From the NCBI GenBank assembly GCA_029747015.1, contig JAKOGI010000568.1:311501-375500 (forward strand): a stretch of DNA of 64,000 nucleotides, written 5' to 3'. Origin of the DNA: Carnegiea gigantea. Lineage: Eukaryota; Streptophyta; Magnoliopsida; Caryophyllales; Cactaceae. The position numbers and the translations under genes are program-made. The notes under the pieces are model-generated. The model saw only the letters and a program-made list of their open reading frames with translations, made no database searches and was not told the origin of the DNA. Shown piece after piece: positions 21,300 to 34,522 of the stretch (the stretch's first letter is position 1; each line of letters opens with the position of its first letter).

Positions 21300-22600
21300 A
21301 AAGCATACTCGACGTCATGGTAGAGTAAACACTGAATTGATTTCCTCCCATGGAGAGAAATTAATTACGATTCAATTCGAAAATTTGGAGCCTGTTGTAG
21401 TTCCAATTGAATCCAGAGTACCTTTGACAGAGACTGATCTTTTTATGGATATCTTTGATAAAGCTGATGATGATGAAGAGGGATAGACTCTTCTCATTCA
21501 CAGGAGGCCAAGGATGCAAAACAAATTGCAATCGCCACCTCTCTGCCATAGAAAGAGACAAGGAAGAAAGAAGAGTCCTCGTCATTCAAAAGGTAAAAAG
21601 AAGTCCAAGAACATCAAAAGGTATGAAATTCTGCCTATTGACCTCCTGAAGCAGGAGCCGCTTGTGCCTGTCACACTTGAGGAGTTCTTCCCAATAGCCT
21701 TCTTTGAGAAAGTCACAGTCAACATGACCTCATGTTCTGAGCTCGAAGAAGAGGAAGATGACAGAAGTGACAAACAAGAGAAGTCTCCTAAAGTAGCTGA
21801 CAAGACCTTGACTATCCTAGAGGCTTTGCCAGCTCGCATAGACTAGAGGCAAATCTTTTGTTTGCCCGACGAGATGCGCCAACATGTTGTTGCTGCTTTA
21901 CAACACCCAAAACTTTATGCTGACAAAGTCAAGAATGCAGGAGGATCAACAGAAAGCCCTATTTAGTGTGCCTCTTGTAACACAGCAGTCATTTTCATCG
22001 ATGATGACTTATTGTTGGGATCCAAGCCTCACAATAGTCTTTTATTTGTGACTACAATAAACGACCTAGGCATCATGGTAAAAGAACTTTCTAAGATTCA
22101 AACGATGATTCAAGGGTTCAACTGCGAGGGCCAGCATGCAATCGGCATAATTCGCATTAAACTGATAATGGGAGATCTATCAACATCCTAAAGTCTTCAA
22201 TGCAATCGACATTAAGACTTCATATAGGTTATTACTGGGGCGACCATGGCTTCATGAACATGGGATTGTGGCCTCCACTTTACACCAGTGCCTTAAGTAC
22301 TATCGATATGGGGAGAAGAAAATAAATTGGGATGTCAAGTCATTCACTAAAGCTGAGTCTCATTTTGCTAACGCAAGATTCTTCAAAGAAGGTGCTGCAC
22401 CTAAGGAAACTATGTCGTCAACCATTTCTTCCACAGGTAAAGGTGGTGCAAAGAATGCCCCTCAAGCAAGAAAAGATGATGCTGCTGAGGAACGACTTGA
22501 AAAAGAAGCAAGTAAGCAAGGCAACACCAGTTCTCCTATTGAAAAAGTTGCTAAATCAGTTGCTACTTCAATGGGATCAATGCCATCAATTTTATAGTAC
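21300..22600 (+). pseudogene. gag-pol linker and protease of the Tat-lineage element
   Basis: After a low-conservation, charged linker (basic near 21510-21640, acidic near 21740-21790), protease-region sequence is visible at about 22000-22330 (LLGSKPHNSLLFVTTIND, then HEHGIVASTLHQCLKYYR). In Tat polyproteins the latter follows the retropepsin core. The catalytic D-S/T-G triplet is not intact in the readable frame. Stops and frameshifts are present throughout. Confidence 0.55.
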
Positions 22601-22799
22601 ATACTTAAGTCTCGCCGTAGGGAGGGTGAATCGCCCTTTAGCGAGTGTACAAGTAATAGCATCGAGACCAAAGCTACTAAGGATGATGGACCTAGCACAA
22701 CCACAAGGGAGTGACAGTTCCAATCCTTAAGATGTGGTAGGCTAAGGTGGATAGGCCCCCTCTTTCGGAGTTTGTCGTTCTTCTAAAGAAGGCGATGCC

Positions 22800-25449
22800 T
22801 TGCTAAGTGTGCGGACTAAAGAGGGATTTGATCCCAATGCATACAAGCTTATGGAGAGGGTTGGTTATGACTTTCAAAATTCAGCTACCTTAGGAAAGGT
22901 AGCTGAAGTCAAGCCTCATGGACTTACTGAAACTCAGAGAAAGATTCAAGAGCAAGGAGGTTCAGTAGGCGTCTCTAAAGTTGGACTGCGTTTCATGCCA
23001 CCGCAGCCAGCCAAAATCTCTGGACGACGAAAGGATAAGAAGTTGCTGATTCAACATATCCCAACTAAAAAGGTAGATGAAAGTGAAGATGAAAATGCTT
23101 CACCTAACCCAAAACCCTCTGTGTTTGATAGGTTATAATCGTCCACTTTGAAAAAATGTCCGTCAGTATTCACCTGTATAGGGAAGGGGAAAGACCACAA
23201 AATCCTTGTTTTCAATAGGATCAAGGACGTTCCCCAGCCAAAGCATTTAGTTTTTACGAGAATAAAAACTGGTGAAAAGTCTTCAAGCTCACAGCTTCAG
23301 CGGGAGAAAACTTCTGCATTTAGCCGCTTGGGAGTGATAAATGAAGTTCAGAGCTCTATCCCTTCTCGTATGAAGCGTTTCTCCAGTTTAGATGTTAAGA
23401 TGGACGGTTCATTAAGAGTAAAGAGGCGTACTGTGGTCTCCACTAGTCAACAAAAGAACTCTAACTCTAGCGAGGAGGCAAAGGAAGAAGAAGTTGTTTC
23501 TTCCAATCATATCACAGTCCACGAATGTGATAACTCAGACTCAGAGATAGAGCTAGCAGAAACTCCTGAGACTTTCGAAGATGGGGGGCAGGCTATAGTT
23601 GATGAGTTAAAAGAGTTGAATCTTGGAACCAATGAGAAGTCTTGTCCTATCTACATAAGCTCATCACTTACACCAAAAGAGGAAAAGCAGTACTTGGAAC
23701 TCTTGTCAGAGTACAGGGACGTGTTTGCCCGGAGCTATAAAGAAATGTCAGGATTGGATCCAAAGGTCGCAGTCTACTACCTATCTATCAAAAGGGGTAT
23801 TTTGCCTAAGAGGCAACCTCAGCGATGTTTTCGCCCAAAGTTGGTACCGAAAATTGAAAACGAGGTCAACAAACTCATGGAGGTAGGATTCATTCGCGAG
23901 GTCAAGTACCCAACATGGATCATATGTCAGGAAGAAAAATGGGTAACGTCGTATTTGTGTGGACTTCTGAGATCTCAATGACGCTTGTCCAAAAGATGAT
24001 TTCCCCCTGCCTGTTATAGAACTCATGATCGACTCAACTATAGGGCATGAAGCATTGTCATTCATAGATTGTATCGTAGGATACAATCAGAGTCTGATGG
24101 CACAAGAAGATTAGGATGCCACAGCTTTTCGCACACCTAAATGCATTTTTTGCTATAAGGTTATGCCCTTCGCACTTGAGAACGCAGGAGCAACTTACCA
24201 AAGGGCGATGCAAACAATTTTTGACGATATGCTCCATAAAACAGTCCACTACTATATCGATGATTTGGTGGTCAAGTCCAAAAAGAGGACGGACCACATC
24301 TAAGATCTTCATCTGATCTTTGAGTAGTTACAGAGATGTCAATTGAAGATGAATCCACTTAAGTACACGTTTGGTGTCACCTCTGGAAAGTTCTTGGGTT
24401 TCATCATTCATCACAGAGGGATTGAGATCGACTAATCAAAGATCAAGGTAATCCAAGAGATGCCTAAGCCTAAGAATCTTAGGGAGCTTCGCGGGCTTCA
24501 AGGTGGCTTGACATATATCCGAAGATTCATCTCAGATCTTACAGAACGTTGTCATCCCTTCAGCCATCTCATGAAAAAGGGTGCACCGTTTGAGTGGGGC
24601 GAATCGTGTCGTATGGCTTTCAAGAAAATAAAAGAGTATTTGTCCCATCCATCGATGTTGGGGGCACCCATCCCTTACAAGCCTCTCAGATTGTACATTC
24701 TAGCTCAAGAAAAATCCTTAGGAGCATTATGTGTACAGGAGAATAAAGAAAGAAAAGAAGTCGTCCTGTACTAGTTAAGTCGTACGTTGGTGGGCGCTGA
24801 CTTAAAGTATTCCTCCATTGAAAAGATGTGCTTGTCGCTCATCTTCGCCATTCAGAAACTCAGACACTATATGCAGGCCTATACAGTGCAAGTGGTCTCC
24901 AAAGCTGATCCCATCAAGTGCATCTTGTCCTGGCCAATCTTAAATAGGTGAGTGGCAAAATGGGCTGTAATCTTTAAAAAGTACGACCTTGTCTATGTAC
25001 CACAACGAGCGGTTAAGGGCAAGCATTGACAGATTTCTTAGCAGATTATCCCATTCCTAATGATTTGGAGCTAAATGATGATTTCCCAAGGGAAGATGTG
25101 TTCTTCATCGATATCTTCCCTCCCTGGGAAATGTATTTCGATGTAGCAGCAAGGTGAGATGGCGCTGGTGCAGGAGTGGTTTTCGTCTCTCCCGAAAAGC
25201 ACATTCTCTCTCATTCATTTGTACTTACACAGTTATGCTTTAACAATGTGGCAGAGTACCAAGCACTCATCTTAAGTCTTTAAATGGCTATTGAGATGGG
25301 GATTAGAGGCCTCAACATATATAGTGACTCGTAGTTGGCAATCAGTCAACTACTGGATGAGTACGAGGTTAAGAAAGAAGACATTATTCTGTATCATAAG
25401 CATGCATTATGACTGCTAAACAAGTTGGACATAGTCAACTTAGAGCACG
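22800..25449 (+). pseudogene. Reverse transcriptase, RNase H and start of the second RNase H (Tat element)
   Basis: 22800-23640 is the serine- and lysine-rich spacer before RT. RT begins near 23650 (LTPKEEKQYLELLSEYRDVF), continues with LPKRQPQRCFRPKLVPKIEN, a degenerate palm (MPFALENAGATYQRAM, then YYIDDLVVKSK with the catalytic IDD at about 24250-24262) and the connection region (GLTYIRRFISDLTERCHPFS). RNase H follows (about 24580-25010). The second RNase H starts near 25130 (EMYFDVAAR...DGAGAGVVFVSPEKHIL) and runs to LEH at 25449, where the nested element interrupts it. In-frame stops are scattered throughout. Confidence 0.8.
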
Positions 25450-26853
25450 TGTTGCAGGAAAAACAAAGTTTTAATATTTATAAACCCCAAGTGCAAGGTG
25501 TATCGTTGAGTACTTGGGGTGTCGTGCGCAGGGAATTGTGTTTCCAACTACTAGGGCTAGCTAAAGCGTCTCGAGCTAGGCAGGATCGAAGGGTGAAGGA
25601 CTAAACTACGTTATAAACACAGAAACAAACGACTTGGAGTTGTGATTTTACCAATGGATAAACTAACTAACCAAGATGAGTCCTAACCTACCCAAACCAC
25701 GCTACGAACAAGAGATGGTCGGTTGCACCATCAAAGACCACTCAAGCCCTCTCTCAAGGGTCATGAGCTAGTCTAGTTAGTCTAACCGCCTATTCTCATG
25801 GGGTTAGCCCAACTAGACCACAAAACTAGCAACCCCGGACCTAGCTCGATTCGGATACTATTCTCATGTCCCGAACTCAACCATTCTCTCTCCCACACTA
25901 GCAAATTGACCTCACCTCTCAGCATAAGTCAATCGCCCAAAAATATGGATGAAAACCCTCTCAGGCATTTCATCGAACACTTGGCGGGCGTGAAGGAAAA
26001 CTCTAGGTTCTAAGCATGGATTGAGTATGGTTAGGCCAAATACAAGATTAATTAGCCATCAAGAGGCTAATCACAACCCAAGCCAACACAATCTACCAAC
26101 AAAACATCAAGAACACATCAAAACCTAAACTAACCAACAAGAACAAGAACATGAAAAACAAAGCAAAGGAAATGAATTAAAACGAATCTAAACAAGTAAA
26201 TAACATAAATTAACAACGAAAACTAAACATACAAACTAAACAAAGTAAATACAAGAATTAAAACAACAAGAACATAGCAACGAATAGAGAGAGGAGGAGA
26301 AAACTTAGTCTTGAATTGATGAAGAACTTGAGATTCAAAGGTTGAATTCAATGTTACAATCTTCAATCCTAAACTAATCTCCCTTATTAACTAAAATCTA
26401 ACCTAAACTAACCTAGAAATCGCCAAAGAATCGCCAGAGCTAATCCCGTGCGAACCCCCGAACGACCTCCCCGAACAAACTGGCAAAAAGGGGTTATATC
26501 GCGAACGCAGGCCCGACGCACGGCCGTGCCACCACGCACGGCCGCCCGTGCGCCACCACGCACGGCCAGACGCACGGCCGTGCGCCTGGCCGTGCCGTCC
26601 GTGCGTGGCTTCGGCCACCGGTGCACGGCCGTGCTTTCCTGCAGGGTGGCCGTGCACTGCTGTTTTTCGCCCATTTTCGTTGATTTCCATCGTTTTGTCC
26701 CATCTTCGTCCCTTTCCGCGACGTTTGCTTGATTTGGAGTTATTTTCTACAAAACATAAATAAAACAAGGTAAAAATTCTAAAGATTAAGTTATTATACG
26801 AGCAAAAAGTGGATGAAAGAGGCACGTAAAATGGGTAAATTTACCGTTCAACA
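25450..26853 (-). repeat. 3' LTR (element orientation) of the TR-GAG-like element
   Basis: 1404 bp, starting TGTTGCAGG and ending GTTCAACA on the plus strand. About 26510-26650 is a GC-rich island of repeated GCACGGCCGTGC-type palindromes inside an AT-rich LTR. It differs from the other copy by scattered substitutions and one small deletion (near 25598), so the insertion looks comparatively recent. Confidence 0.9.
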
Positions 26854-28282
26854 CACCTCCACACCTATCTTTTGCTTGTCCTCGAGCAAAATAAAAGAAA
26901 AACTAAAGTAAACAACTAACTCACTTTCGTAGGAATCATGGTTGCATTTAGCATATGCAACAAGCCCTTTAAACCCCTTGGTTACCCCAAGTGGACGAGT
27001 AAAGTCTCGTGAGAGTTTGCAGAAGATATACCCACAAAATCTCAAAAAGGAAAAACAAAGAAAAGAGAAACAAAAGTCGAAAAATAAAAATGGGAAAACA
27101 CAATATATACAACAGGGTGAACTGTACACGTTCGGATCAACCAAAACCACCTAGTAGCTCAAGTATCAGTCTGGACACAAGCATTATATGCATTTCAGGA
27201 CAAATCATCCCGAAGAATGGCATCCAGATATCAGCTTTTCACCCCACGACACATGAAAATAATGAATCCATCCTGGTGCCTGGTGTGCAAGTGTATCATC
27301 ACCCTAACACTAAGCCTACCAAAAACAAACTCAATCCCACGCAATTGACACAAGCTACCTTTTTGATTGGCTAGCATGGAAAGCAGGCTTCCCCAGTAGC
27401 AGTATTGCCTCAAAGGGTAACACCCAGTAGCGCATGCCTCAAAGGGGTACTTGTCATTTCCAACTCTTTTCTTCCCCACTTTCTTTTCTTTCCATTATTA
27501 TTTTTTTCATTACAAACTCATGTCACGCCTCAAAGGGATGCACCCAGTAGCGCTTGAATTTGTTTGTTTTTGCTTTTGTTTTGGAAAAAAGGGGGTGCCA
27601 GCACATATAAAGGGAACTGTGCAGTGGACAATGGGAGAGTCGATCGTGGAAGACTAAGAATTCAGGATGATGATAATACATGAATTCAGGACTGGATTGC
27701 AAAATTACGATGGACTGTTGGGGTTAGAACTGAGGTCTAAGACGACAGACTGGGGATGAACATCTATCATGCACATTATACTTATATACGAGCTAATAGT
27801 CAAGGTATCAGGGATCAAGGCTGATCAAAATAGTACAAAACTCCCTTAAATGCAAAAAGAAAAGAAAAATTTAAACAAAAATAAAAAATTTTCACAAAAT
27901 TAAGAAGAAAAATGGGAGATGACCCCACCCCCACACCGAAATCTCACAATGTCCTCATTGGGAGCCGTGAGTCATCACCAACACACAAAAATAAAGAAAA
28001 CAAAATCAAACACAAGAAAAACAAAAGACGACAAAAATATACACAAGCTAACACACTCTCCCAAAAACACAATCTCACCCAAAATAAGAACACGATCACA
28101 CATATATACAAACTGATACCACCAAAAATAAATATGGATCAATCCAACAACACCACCAATCACAACACAATAAAAATCCACAAAAACACGAAAATGGTGA
28201 TCATAGCCAACAACGGCTCGGCAGCATCCACATTTCACCAGAAGATGATCACCAACCAAAACACAATCCTAAATATCCACAA
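26854..28282. other. 3' non-coding part of the TR-GAG-like element
   Basis: In element orientation this is the stretch from the gag stop to the polypurine tract. It contains CTCGAGGACAAGCAAAAGAT near the tract on the minus strand, a conserved block in Athila/Tat-type elements. A/C-rich stretches (about 27900-28280) give spurious open frames. No second gene is visible. Confidence 0.6.
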
Positions 28283-29691
28283 CTAAACAAAAATAAAAAG
28301 AAAGAAAAGAAAAATAGAAAGAAGGGGGGGAAGAGTGAGAACGAGTATACCAGGTCGGGTACTGAATGTACACGAACTATTCCATGACGACTTAAGGAGT
28401 ATCAGCCACTCCTTGCCGCTCAAGATGCGAGTCGTCAGCTTGGATGCAGTCAAAGCTCTCAGTAGCTTATCATGCATAGCTGCATGTAGCTCGGAATGGT
28501 GTGAGTAAGGGAACACTGGTAAAGATAGAGCAAACAAAGTTAGTGCCCTCTTAAACTCACCAAATACCTGTGAGAAATCAGCAGAAAAATCAAATGCAAT
28601 AGTCAACGCGATTTCTCCAGGCATGCCCTCTAGGTACGGACGAGAAGGATCAAGGAGGGGTTCATACCCTCTAAAAGTACCTAGAGACTTATGGCAGGCA
28701 GCTTCATTCCCCTCAAGTATCACAAGAGGGTCGATAAGCGACAAATCACAACACTTAGGGGAATGGGAGGGTGGTGAAAATGAATAGGAAGCATGGGATG
28801 TATCAAGAGAGATAGGGGATATATTATCAACAAAATTAGGACTAGTTGGCCCTGCAACCACAACATCCATGCATGAAGTCCCTGTGGGAGTCCCATAAAA
28901 AGTATGCACCTCAATAGAACATTGTCGGACTCAGACCAAGTATCATCCTCCTCAACACTAGCGCTAACGCCAAAGGTCTCACCTACCTCGAACTCCGTCG
29001 ACTGAGCTAAAGGGGAAGGTGTATCAGGAAAGGTCATGATAAGCGCAGTGTTGTCCCAAAGGGTATTAGGAAAGGATGAAGCAACAGTGAGTGAAGTGGT
29101 CAAGGGAGGGTCAAGTACGTCCTCTAGTCCGGACTGTAGAGGAGGAAAAGACGCACCATCATCACACAGATTGACATCAAGTTTAGGAGCACTAGAACTA
29201 GGAGCACTAGAACTAGGGTCAGTCTCGGATGATAGGTCATACTCCCGCATTTTATTAACAAACTCAGCAAACTCAACTTGTTGCCTATTCATTGTCTCTA
29301 TCATATTGCTAAGTCTAGCAAAGCCTTCATTAGAAATATAATAGGGACAAGAATTACTGGCGTGGTCAGAACAATGGCAAATTTCGCACACAGGAGAGGC
29401 ATAATTATGGATATAAGGGGGTGGGGTACAAGAATCAGAACAACTAGTTTCAAATTCATAAGTATCCCAAGCCAACCACTCAAGTAATTCCCAAGCTTCA
29501 TCAACATTTCGAGCATAGAAATCCCAATGCTCCAAAAGAGCATGGGTCTCACAATTCACACCCTCATCAACAACATGCAATATTTTATATAAACATCCAC
29601 AAGAAGCACATTGAGCAAGATAAGCATGTAAACGATCCCAATAACGGTAAAATAGTTCTTGCTCACATTTGGGAAAACGGAAAATTGCCAT
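28283..29691 (-). pseudogene. gag-like ORF of the TR-GAG-like element
   Basis: Starts at the ATG complementary to 29691 (MAIFRFPKCEQELFYRYWDR). The N-terminal half is a cysteine/tryptophan-rich capsid-like region (ALLEHWDFYARNVDEAWELL), followed by a CCHC zinc knuckle, C102-x2-C105-x4-H110-x4-C115, then an acidic serine-rich linker. Around 28910-28925 the frame shifts; the other minus-strand frame continues (VHTFYGTPTGTSCMDVV...) to a stop near 28283, ending with a segment (LTTRILSGKEWLILLKSSWN) that looks conserved. Before the frameshift this was probably a single protein of over 450 residues. It would package element RNA into particles whose enzymes come from another element. Confidence 0.7.
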
Positions 29692-29794
29692 TGAAAAAAT
29701 TTTTTTTTTTGAAATTTTTTTGTTTTTTTTTTTGGATTTTCAAAAGGTCTAGCCTCGAATGCTGAAATAAACCCCAATATTAAAAAACTCCAAT

Positions 29795-29812
29795 TCCCTG
29801 GCAACGGCGCCA
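29795..29812 (-). other. Primer-binding site (tRNA-Asp type)
   Basis: The reverse complement reads TGGCGCCGTTGCCAGGGA, complementary to the 3' end of plant tRNA-Asp with one change from the usual TGGCGCCGTTGCCGGGGA. It lies six bases inside the LTR boundary, as in Athila/Tat elements. Confidence 0.8.
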
Positions 29813-29818
29813 AAAACT

Positions 29819-31231
29819 TGTTACAGGAAAAACAGAGTTTTAATATTTATAAACCCCAAATGCAAGGTGTATCGTTGAGTACTTGGGGTGTCGTCCGCAG
29901 AGAATTGTGTTTCCAACTACCAGGGCTAGCTAAAGCGTCTCGAGCTAGGCAGGATCGAAGGGTGAAGGAGTGGGGAGCTAAACTACGCTACAAACACAGA
30001 AACAAACGACTTGGAGTTGTGATTTTACCAATGGATAAACTAACTAACCAAGATGAGTCCTAACCTACCCAAACCACGCTACGAACAAGAGATGGTCGGT
30101 TGCACCATCAAAGACCACTCAAGCCCTCTCTCAAGGGTCATGAGCTAGTCTAGTTAGTCTAACCACCTATTCTCATGGGGTTAGCCAACTAGACCACAAA
30201 ACTAGCAACCCCGGACCTAACTCGATTCGGATACTATTCTCATGTCCCGAACTCAACCATTCTCTCTCCTACACTAGCAAATTGACCTCACCTCTCAGTA
30301 TAAGTCAATCGCCCAAAAATATGAATGAAAACCCTCTCAGGCATTTCATCGAACACTTGGCGGGCGTGAAGGAAAACTCTAGGTTTAAAGCATGGATTGA
30401 GTATGGTTAGGCCAAATACAAGATTAATTAGCCATCAAGAGGCTAATCACAACCCAAGCCAACACAATCTACCAACAAAACATCAAGAACACATCAAAAC
30501 CTAAACTAACCAACAAGAACAAGAACATGAAAAACAAAGCAAAGGAAATGAATTAAAACGAATCTAAACAAGTAAATAACATAAATTAACAACGAAAACT
30601 AAACATACAAACTAAACAAAGTAAATACAAGAATTAAAACAACAAGAACATAGCAACGAATAGAGAGAGGAGGAGAAAACTTAGTCTTGAATTGATGAAG
30701 AACTTGAGATTCAAAGGTTGAATTCAATGTTACAATCTTCAATCCTAAACTAATCTCCCTTATTAACTAAAATCTAACCTAAACTAACCTAGAAATCGCC
30801 AAAGAATCGCCAGAGCTAATCCCCGTGCGAACCCCCCGAACGACCTCCCCGAACAAACTGGCAAAAAGGGGTTATATCGCGAACGCAGGCCCGACGCACG
30901 GCCGTGCCACCACGCACGGCCGCCCGTGCGCCACCACGCACGGCCAGACGCACGGCCGTGCGCCGGGGCGTGCCGTCCGTGCGTGGCTTCGGCCACCGGT
31001 GCACGGCCGTGCTTTCCTGCAGGGTGGCCGTGCACTGCTGTTTTTCGCCCATTTTCGTTGATTTCCATCGTTTTGTCCCATCTTCGTCCCTTTCCGCGAC
31101 GTTTGCTTGATTTGGAGTTATTTTCTACAAAACATAAATAAAACAAGGTAAAAATTCTAAAGATTAAGTTATTATACGAGCAAAAAGTGGATGAAAGAGG
31201 CACGTAAAATGGGTAAATTTACCGTTCAACA
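29819..31231 (-). repeat. 5' LTR (element orientation) of the TR-GAG-like element
   Basis: 1413 bp, starting TGTTACAGG and ending TTCAACA. It contains the same GC-rich palindrome island (about 30890-31030). The GC-rich stretch creates long spurious open frames on both strands. Confidence 0.9.
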
Positions 31232-31236
31232 GCACG

Positions 31237-32475
31237 CGCCAAGGAGTGCCAACAAGATGATTGACGCCCTTGCAAGCCTTGCAGCCACTTTGGCACTGGG
31301 GACAGAAGAAGAAATGACTATTCTAGTATGTAGCTGCTGGGTTGTTCCCCCTGATGATGAAAATTTAGAGGAAGATGTCATCATGATCTGTGCAATTGAA
31401 ATAGATGTAGAAGACTAGCATCAACCTATAATTGAGTACTTAGAGCATGGAAACCTTTCTAGTGACCCAAGGCATAAGACGGAAATATAGCAGAGAGCTC
31501 TGGGCTTTCTTTACTATAACGAAACGCTATATCGACGCTCTTTTCTTGGCCTTTGGCTACGATACTTGGATATGGAAAAAGCAAAGCAAGCGATGGTGGA
31601 AGCTCTTCCAGGTGTGTGTGGAGCACACCAATCAGGCCCTAGACTACATGATCGCATTAAGAGGATGGGTTATTATTGGCCCACTATGGTGCAAGATTGC
31701 ATAAATTATGCAAAGAGGTGTAATACTTGCCAGTTCCATGCCAACTTCATACATCAATCTCTAGAATCTCTTCACCCAACGGTTGCATCTTGGCCTTTCG
31801 AGGCATAGGGGCTTGATGTCGTTGGACCAATCACATTTAAATCGTCTGCTGATTACTTCAGCGTCTTAACTGCCATTGATTACTTCTTTAAATGGGTGGA
31901 AGCAGTTCCACTGAAGGAGATCAAAAAAGAAAATGTGGTCAACTTCATAAGGACACACATTATCTATTCAATATGTCGTGCTGAGGTACATTATCACCGA
32001 TAATGGTAAGCCCTTCATCAATAGCCTGATGACTAGCATGTGTGAGAAGTTTAAGTTTGCCCAACACAAGTCTTCCATATACAATGCCCCTGAAAACGGC
32101 TTGGCAGAAGCCTTTAATAAAACACTTTGCAACTTACTTAAAAAATTTATCACAAAGTCTATAAGGGATTGGCGTGAAAGACTAAGGGAGGCTCTTTGGG
32201 CATACCGAACTACATATAAGACACCAATGCAGTCGACTCCCTTTGCTTTAGTGTATGGAGTTGAAGCCATTCTACCATTAGAGTTCTAAATTCCATCACT
32301 CCATATTGCCATACAGGAAGGTCTGACGGAAGATGAAAATCACAATCTTCGCTTAGCTGAGTTGGAGGCCCTGGATGAAAGAAGACTTCAGGTACAACAG
32401 AAGCTAGAATGCCACCAAGCCCGTCTATCAAAAGCATTCAACAAAAAGGTTCGGCCGCATTCGTTTCAAGTAGGG
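31237..32475 (+). pseudogene. End of second RNase H and integrase of the Tat element
   Basis: Resumes after the nested insert with PRSANKMIDALASLAATLAL, the C-terminal end of the second RNase H. Integrase follows: a zinc-binding region (HDRIKRMGYYWPTMVQDCIN, CNTCQFHAN, about 31650-31745) and the catalytic core with D (GLDVVGPITF), D (ITDNGKPFINSLM, about 31990) and E (NGLAEAFNKTLCNLLK, about 32095). The C-terminal part reaches SFQVG at about 32475, where the second nested element begins. A frameshift lies near 31800-31980. Confidence 0.8.
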
Positions 32476-32870
32476 TGTAACGGCCTGAACCTAAAATTCA
32501 TACTAATTATCTAAAATTACCTTAATCATAAATCAAATTAAGCTGGACACCGCATTTCAGTTTAGCAGTTTATATATGTACATGTATTTGTGTAATTCCA
32601 GGTTGAAATGGCGAAGTGGCCTTAAAACGAATTTCATTACACACCCAAATAACCCATTCGTATATGAATAAAGATTGGAACAGTAACTAAATAAGATTGC
32701 CTAATTATTACTAGATGGGTACATTCAGAAAAAAAAATTACCAAATTATTAAATTAGTGATTTTAGGAAAAAATGTATATAACAAGAATATATATATATA
32801 TACATATATATAAGAATAAATGTAGCAATAATGCAACCGTAATAATAAGTTAAATGTATACATATATATA

Positions 32871-32873
<3 letters not shown>

Positions 32874-32956
<83 letters not shown>
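32874..32956. repeat. (AT)n microsatellite in LTR
   Basis: An uninterrupted TA dinucleotide array of about 80 bp inside the 5' LTR. The counterpart in the 3' LTR is longer and interrupted. Confidence 0.95.
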
Positions 32957-32958
<2 letters not shown>

Positions 32959-34522
32959 AGTAAGGAGTGTAATTTAAAATGAAAATGTCTTCTTTCAAAT
33001 TTTACATCCAAAGAATGTACAATTTAATTCACTTATTTTAGGCCATAAATATTGATCCATGTGTATATGTAATGAATAAAAATAGAATAAAACAAAAAAT
33101 AAAAGAAGATGACAAGGATCAAGTGAAAAAATCTAGAAATTAAGCTAAGGTAATAAAGCAACGCCACTACCTAGATAAATAACTAAAGGAATTTAGGGGA
33201 GGGGTAATAAAAAGACATTTCCTTAAACTAAAACCCCACTATTTTTTTTCCCATCTCTGACCCGGCAAACCCCCCTCCCCCTTGCTGTATTTTCTGCCCT
33301 GCGCCAACAGCCCATGTTACCATCCTTTGGTAGAACACTGGCCAGCCGTGCCGCCGTCGACTCTCCACTAGTCACCCGTCTGCCGGCTACCATCCACCGG
33401 CACCACTATCTCCCTCTCCTTCCTCTTGCTTTAATTTGGTGTAAGAAGGTGAAAACCCTAACCTCTCCTAATTTGGGTTTTGATTGTTTGTGATTCAATT
33501 TTTGTAAATGATGATATATTTAGTTTGAATGACTATTAATAGTAGTTTTCTTGAATTTTGGTTGTCAAATCAATTGGATGAAGTGAGGTTGGAGATGAAC
33601 ATGATATTGAGGACGTGATGTTGGGTGTAAAGATTTAGCTTGATTATGTCATTTTTATGATGTTGAGATTAATTTCAATGCATACTGAATGAGATTAAGG
33701 AGAGATACATGTTGGATGGGTAAGTTGCAGTCATGAGCTTGATGGGTTAGGGTTTATGCCTTGAATTAAGTTTAAATTAATTATGTTGAGTTATGAGTGT
33801 TTAAACGAGTTAAGTGATGATTAAATAGATATATATGTGTGTATATATGTATATATGTGTAAGGTTAATTTGTAAGCATACCATGAACCTAGTGGCCAAG
33901 TGAAGATGGTGGAGTAGAGGAAGGAAAAGAGATGAAATAATGTTGATGGTTGCAATTCTTAGGCCAAAAGTGAAGTTTAATTAAATTACAAAACTTAGGG
34001 TATTAAAGGAGTGATGATTTTGGCTAGGAATATCAAGGATTTTTAGTTAATATGGAATAGTGGCTTAATGCAGGAATAATGAAGTTATGATTAATAAAAA
34101 TTTGGTTTAAAAAAGGGGATGAGCAGGAGATTGGGCGAAAGAATGGAGGGAGACTAGGCTGGAATTAATTAGGGTGGATTTTTATTAGCGTCACTTTAGG
34201 CTTAAATCGAGAGCTTAAAAAGAGACAAATATGCAACTTGATGGTAGTTAGGATGTAATCAAACATTCGCTGAATTGACTTTCACACTTGCACCCGAGAC
34301 CAAGCTCACGACGTCACTAAACCAAGTCATGAACTAACCTAACAAAAATTGGTCGGCGGCTAAAAATGGTATGCTATTAAAAAGCTAGTAACGATGAAGA
34401 TAATAACGCTCATTGTAAGGAAATAACCATGATTCTAATAATACACTACTAACAATAGCATTATGTCAACATGTGTGACAAAGTTTTAATAAACTAATAA
34501 TAATAACGACCATGGTGATCAT

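Larger units (their letters stand above)
25450..31231 (-). mobile_element. TR-GAG-like non-autonomous LTR retrotransposon nested in the Tat element
   Basis: Two near-identical LTRs (25450-26853 and 29819-31231) with a perfect 5-bp target duplication GCACG (25445-25449 and 31232-31236). Removing the insert and one GCACG restores the second-RNase-H frame (LEHAPRSANKM). Orientation is minus: the primer-binding site TGGCGCCGTTGCCAGGGA (29812-29795), matching the tRNA-Asp site of Athila/Tat elements, follows the LTR at 29819, and a polypurine-type tract (26854-26875, complement) precedes the LTR at 26853. Only a gag-like ORF is present and pol is absent. This matches the published TR-GAG class of plant retroelements. 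Confidence 0.9.

Noticed and set aside
26403..26825. GC-rich open frames on both strands (also 30784-31203)
   Set aside because: They lie inside the LTRs of the TR-GAG-like element and arise from GC-rich palindromes, with both strands and three frames open.
27912..28286. Lysine/asparagine-rich open frame in the TR-GAG-like element
   Set aside because: It comes from an A/C-rich stretch opposite to the coding strand of the element.
32738..32998. Minus-strand frame made of YIYIYI (also 41163-41450)
   Set aside because: Pure translation of the (AT)n microsatellite.
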